This document shows, in pieces, positions 11,579 through 11,894 of a stretch of 11,894 nucleotides of DNA. Below the pieces are notes generated by a model that saw nothing but the letters and a program-made list of their open reading frames with translations, had not been told where the DNA came from and did not search any database. The stretch is from Anaerolineae bacterium (lineage in GTDB: Bacteria; Chloroflexota; Anaerolineae; Promineifilales; Promineifilaceae): positions 1-11,894 of the forward strand of contig JANQGC010000069.1 in assembly GCA_028277515.1 (NCBI GenBank). The letters run 5' to 3'. A program made the translations under genes and the position numbers. The first letter of the stretch is position 1; the number at the start of each line of letters is the position of its first letter.

Positions 11579-11894
11579 CTACTTATTTGAATCATGTACC
11601 CGATCAATGATTCCCTGAAGGACGGCTGCCGGATCATCAAATTGAAAAATATTCCGACCAAAGACGACTCCTGCGCCGCCACCGGCGATGACGTCTTCTA
11701 CGAGTGAGAAAACTTCATCCACTGTTGAGAGGCGCGAACCACCAGCCACCAAAATCGGCACCGGGCACTGCGATGTAACTTCGCGAAACGTTTCGACCTG
11801 GCCGGAATATTTCGTCTTAATGAAATCAGCTCCAAGCTCTGCAGCCACCCGGGTGTGGAACTTGAGAAGTTCGAGATCGGGGTTGCCATCCGGT
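11579..11894 (-). CDS. Class I aldolase, LsrF/FbaB (DeoC-type) family, 3' part only
   Basis: The final 104 codons are present and the 5' part lies beyond the window: the frame stays open through 11894, reading DGNPDLELLKFHTRVAAELG, so the GTG at 11846-11848 is not the real start. ADFIKTKYSG carries the likely Schiff-base lysine region (compare IIKTYY in LsrF). VPILVAGGSRL and GGAGVVFGRNIFQF are the phosphate-binding segments, and the tail is IIDRVHDSNK. The family contains archaeal-type fructose-bisphosphate aldolase, LsrF and related enzymes that cleave or form phosphorylated ketoses. As the first visible gene of an operon with an FGGY kinase and a GatD-like dehydrogenase it probably cleaves the phosphorylated ketose they produce (inference). 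LsrF plus an FGGY kinase also recalls AI-2 processing, but the kinase looks xylulokinase-like rather than LsrK-like. Confidence 0.88.
   Translation of the reverse strand, partial: PDGNPDLELLKFHTRVAAELGADFIKTKYSGQVETFREVTSQCPVPILVAGGSRLSTVDEVFSLVEDVIAGGGAGVVFGRNIFQFDDPAAVLQGIIDRVHDSNK

Noticed and set aside
11784..11795. CGAAACGTTTCG, a perfect 12-bp palindrome with the same AAACGTTT core as the operators
   Set aside because: It lies within conserved aldolase coding sequence (Glu-Thr-Phe-Arg) with no promoter nearby and has different outer bases; probably chance.
9889..11894. AI-2 (Lsr) quorum-signal processing operon, because of LsrF-like aldolase plus FGGY kinase
   Set aside because: The kinase reads as xylulokinase-like and no lsrR, lsrG or lsrB-type gene is visible; the neighbours are a GatD-like dehydrogenase and a flavoenzyme.

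Overview
All recognisable genes in this window lie on the minus strand, so transcription runs from high to low coordinates. Moderate GC content, a long Thr/Pro/Ala/Ser tract ending in an 'FFLPTVF'-type segment of an exported protein, a BMP-family lipoprotein, and many CGGCCG/GCCGGC palindromes suggest a Chloroflexota bacterium (Anaerolineae/Caldilineae-like). This is inferred from style, not from a marker gene.

Right part (11894 down to 7378) is a sugar or polyol catabolic operon. It holds the 3' part of a class I LsrF/FbaB-type aldolase, a 142-nt spacer with an imperfect hairpin, an FGGY carbohydrate kinase, a zinc dehydrogenase closely resembling galactitol-1-phosphate 5-dehydrogenase (GatD), and an FAD oxidoreductase with the His-rich loop of alkyldihydroxyacetone-phosphate synthases. 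The last three genes overlap by 4 and 8 nt, which implies translational coupling. The likely logic is phosphorylation, oxidation and aldol cleavage of a polyol or ketose; the substrate is unknown.

The middle (7377 to 3507) starts with a 751-bp non-coding stretch carrying two 54-bp tandem repeats that can fold into hairpins. It continues with a TTG-started 867-residue exported protein (Ycf48/BNR-like propeller, DUF1906/Rv2525c-like glycoside-hydrolase-like domain, Thr/Pro linker, carboxypeptidase-regulatory-like domain) and a small membrane protein with CxxC pairs on both sides of a transmembrane hairpin.

The left part (3498 to 1) is a nucleoside uptake and salvage module: a LacI-family repressor, an intergenic region, a uridine-phosphorylase-family enzyme and a BMP/PnrA-type nucleoside-binding lipoprotein, closed by a terminator-like hairpin. 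The intergenic region holds a near-consensus sigma70 promoter (TTGACA-17-TAGAAT) with two abutting 12-bp LacI-type operators exactly at the predicted start site. It also holds a ~290-bp element with imperfect terminal inverted repeats, flanking direct repeats and two large internal stem-loops, which looks like a non-autonomous (MITE-like) insertion.

The points most worth a second look are the promoter/operator layout, the MITE-like insertion, the altered base-recognition loop of the phosphorylase, the multidomain exported protein, and the AGPS-like enzyme in a sugar operon. I do not see a clear new defence or RNA-guided system here.
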